Source of the DNA: Clostridia bacterium
GTDB lineage: Bacteria; Bacillota; Clostridia; Christensenellales; CAG-1252
DNA length: 32,266 bases
Assembly (NCBI GenBank): GCA_017961365.1
Contig: JAGCXI010000044.1
Span: 1-32,266 of the forward strand
Direction of reading: 5' to 3'
The position numbers and the translations under genes were made by a program. A model generated the notes under the pieces. The model searched no databases. It saw only the letters and a program-made list of their open reading frames with translations, and was not told the DNA's origin. Of this stretch, positions 32,142 through 32,266 are shown in pieces (the stretch's first letter is position 1; every line of letters begins with the position of its first letter).

Positions 32142-32266
32142 AACCACCGGATAGTCCGGTGGTTCAAAAGAGGTTTACCGATGAGTGGAAAATTTCCTCC
32201 TGTGTTAAAATGGATTTGTAGCCTAACTTCCATAAAAACACAGGAGGAAATTTTATGAATAATGAC
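32142..32266 (+). mobile_element. Left end of an IS200/IS605-like element (partial)
   Basis: A perfect hairpin, AACCACCGG ATAGT CCGGTGGTT (32142-32164), is typical of subterminal hairpins at IS200/IS605 ends. It is followed by an 18-bp perfect inverted repeat (32189-32206 with 32237-32254) whose right arm contains the AGGAGG ribosome site of the next start codon. This kind of RBS-blocking stem is known for the IS200 transposase mRNA. The exact left boundary is not defined, and the rest of the element is outside the window. Confidence 0.5.
32255..32266 (+). CDS. Start of a gene cut by the window edge (probable TnpA)
   Basis: ATG with a strong CAGGAGGAAATTTT upstream gives MNND before the window ends. 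The hairpin context suggests a Y1 transposase of the IS200 family. With four codons the identity is only inferred. Confidence 0.4.

Noticed and set aside
32019-32258. Short plus-strand frame across the small RNA and IS hairpins
   Set aside because: It crosses a strong terminator and two perfect hairpins and has no ribosome site.

Overview
The window looks like chromosome of a Gram-positive, Clostridia-like bacterium, probably an uncultured gut or rumen lineage. Genes have strong AGGAGG-type ribosome sites, promoters are TTGNNN / TGnTATAAT-like, the tRNA gene encodes its own CCA, and a DUF1846 gene sits beside a divergent long prs gene. Base composition is mixed-to-moderate GC over most of the window and clearly AT-richer from about 16.5 to 22.4 kb. 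Taxonomy is inferred only from these traits.

Layout. (1) 73-8623: one tightly spaced plus-strand operon with a TIR-DUF6273 protein, a 698-residue unknown protein, a ParA/MinD-like ATPase with a KGGAGR P-loop (Arg replacing the P-loop Lys), a 729-residue unknown protein, a protein made of two tandem S-adenosylmethionine-decarboxylase-like (SpeD) domains, and a cation/proton antiporter, closed by a clear terminator. The first five genes look like an undescribed nucleotide-dependent conflict or defence system. (2) 8762-16526: housekeeping-type genes (RtcB RNA ligase, iron alcohol dehydrogenase, TM2-like membrane protein, flavin-reductase-like protein, MBL hydrolase, alpha/beta hydrolase), interrupted by a solitary membrane-anchored Nudix-like gene. 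(3) 16631-22347: an AT-rich defence cassette with an EcoRI-type adenine methylase, a DUF262-HNH nuclease, a DUF4238-like protein, a GIY-YIG-RAMA protein and a large protein ending in a HEPN-like RNxxxH motif. (4) 22379-22967: gene-free, with an array of small hairpins joined by an 11-bp motif that reverses orientation halfway, a duplicated 3' end of tRNA-Ser with a structured insertion, and the intact tRNA-Ser(GGA) on the minus strand. (5) 23240-31731: core genes, including a low-molecular-weight tyrosine phosphatase, a membrane protein, a DUF1624 acyltransferase-like protein, DUF1846-prs-MBL, rho and a water-type aquaporin. (6) 31764-32266: a terminator, a dispersed inverted repeat, a predicted structured RNA with its own promoter and terminator, and the left end of what looks like an IS200/IS605 insertion sequence cut by the window edge.

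How the genes may work together. In region 1 the likely logic is sensing and switching by the KGGAGR ATPase with its large partner proteins, and NAD-directed killing by the TIR protein. The SpeD-like protein would act on S-adenosylmethionine or a related ligand. Region 3 couples DNA modification with several nuclease or RNase-like modules, so self DNA may be protected by the methylase. These functional links are inferences from domains and gene order. No database search was possible.
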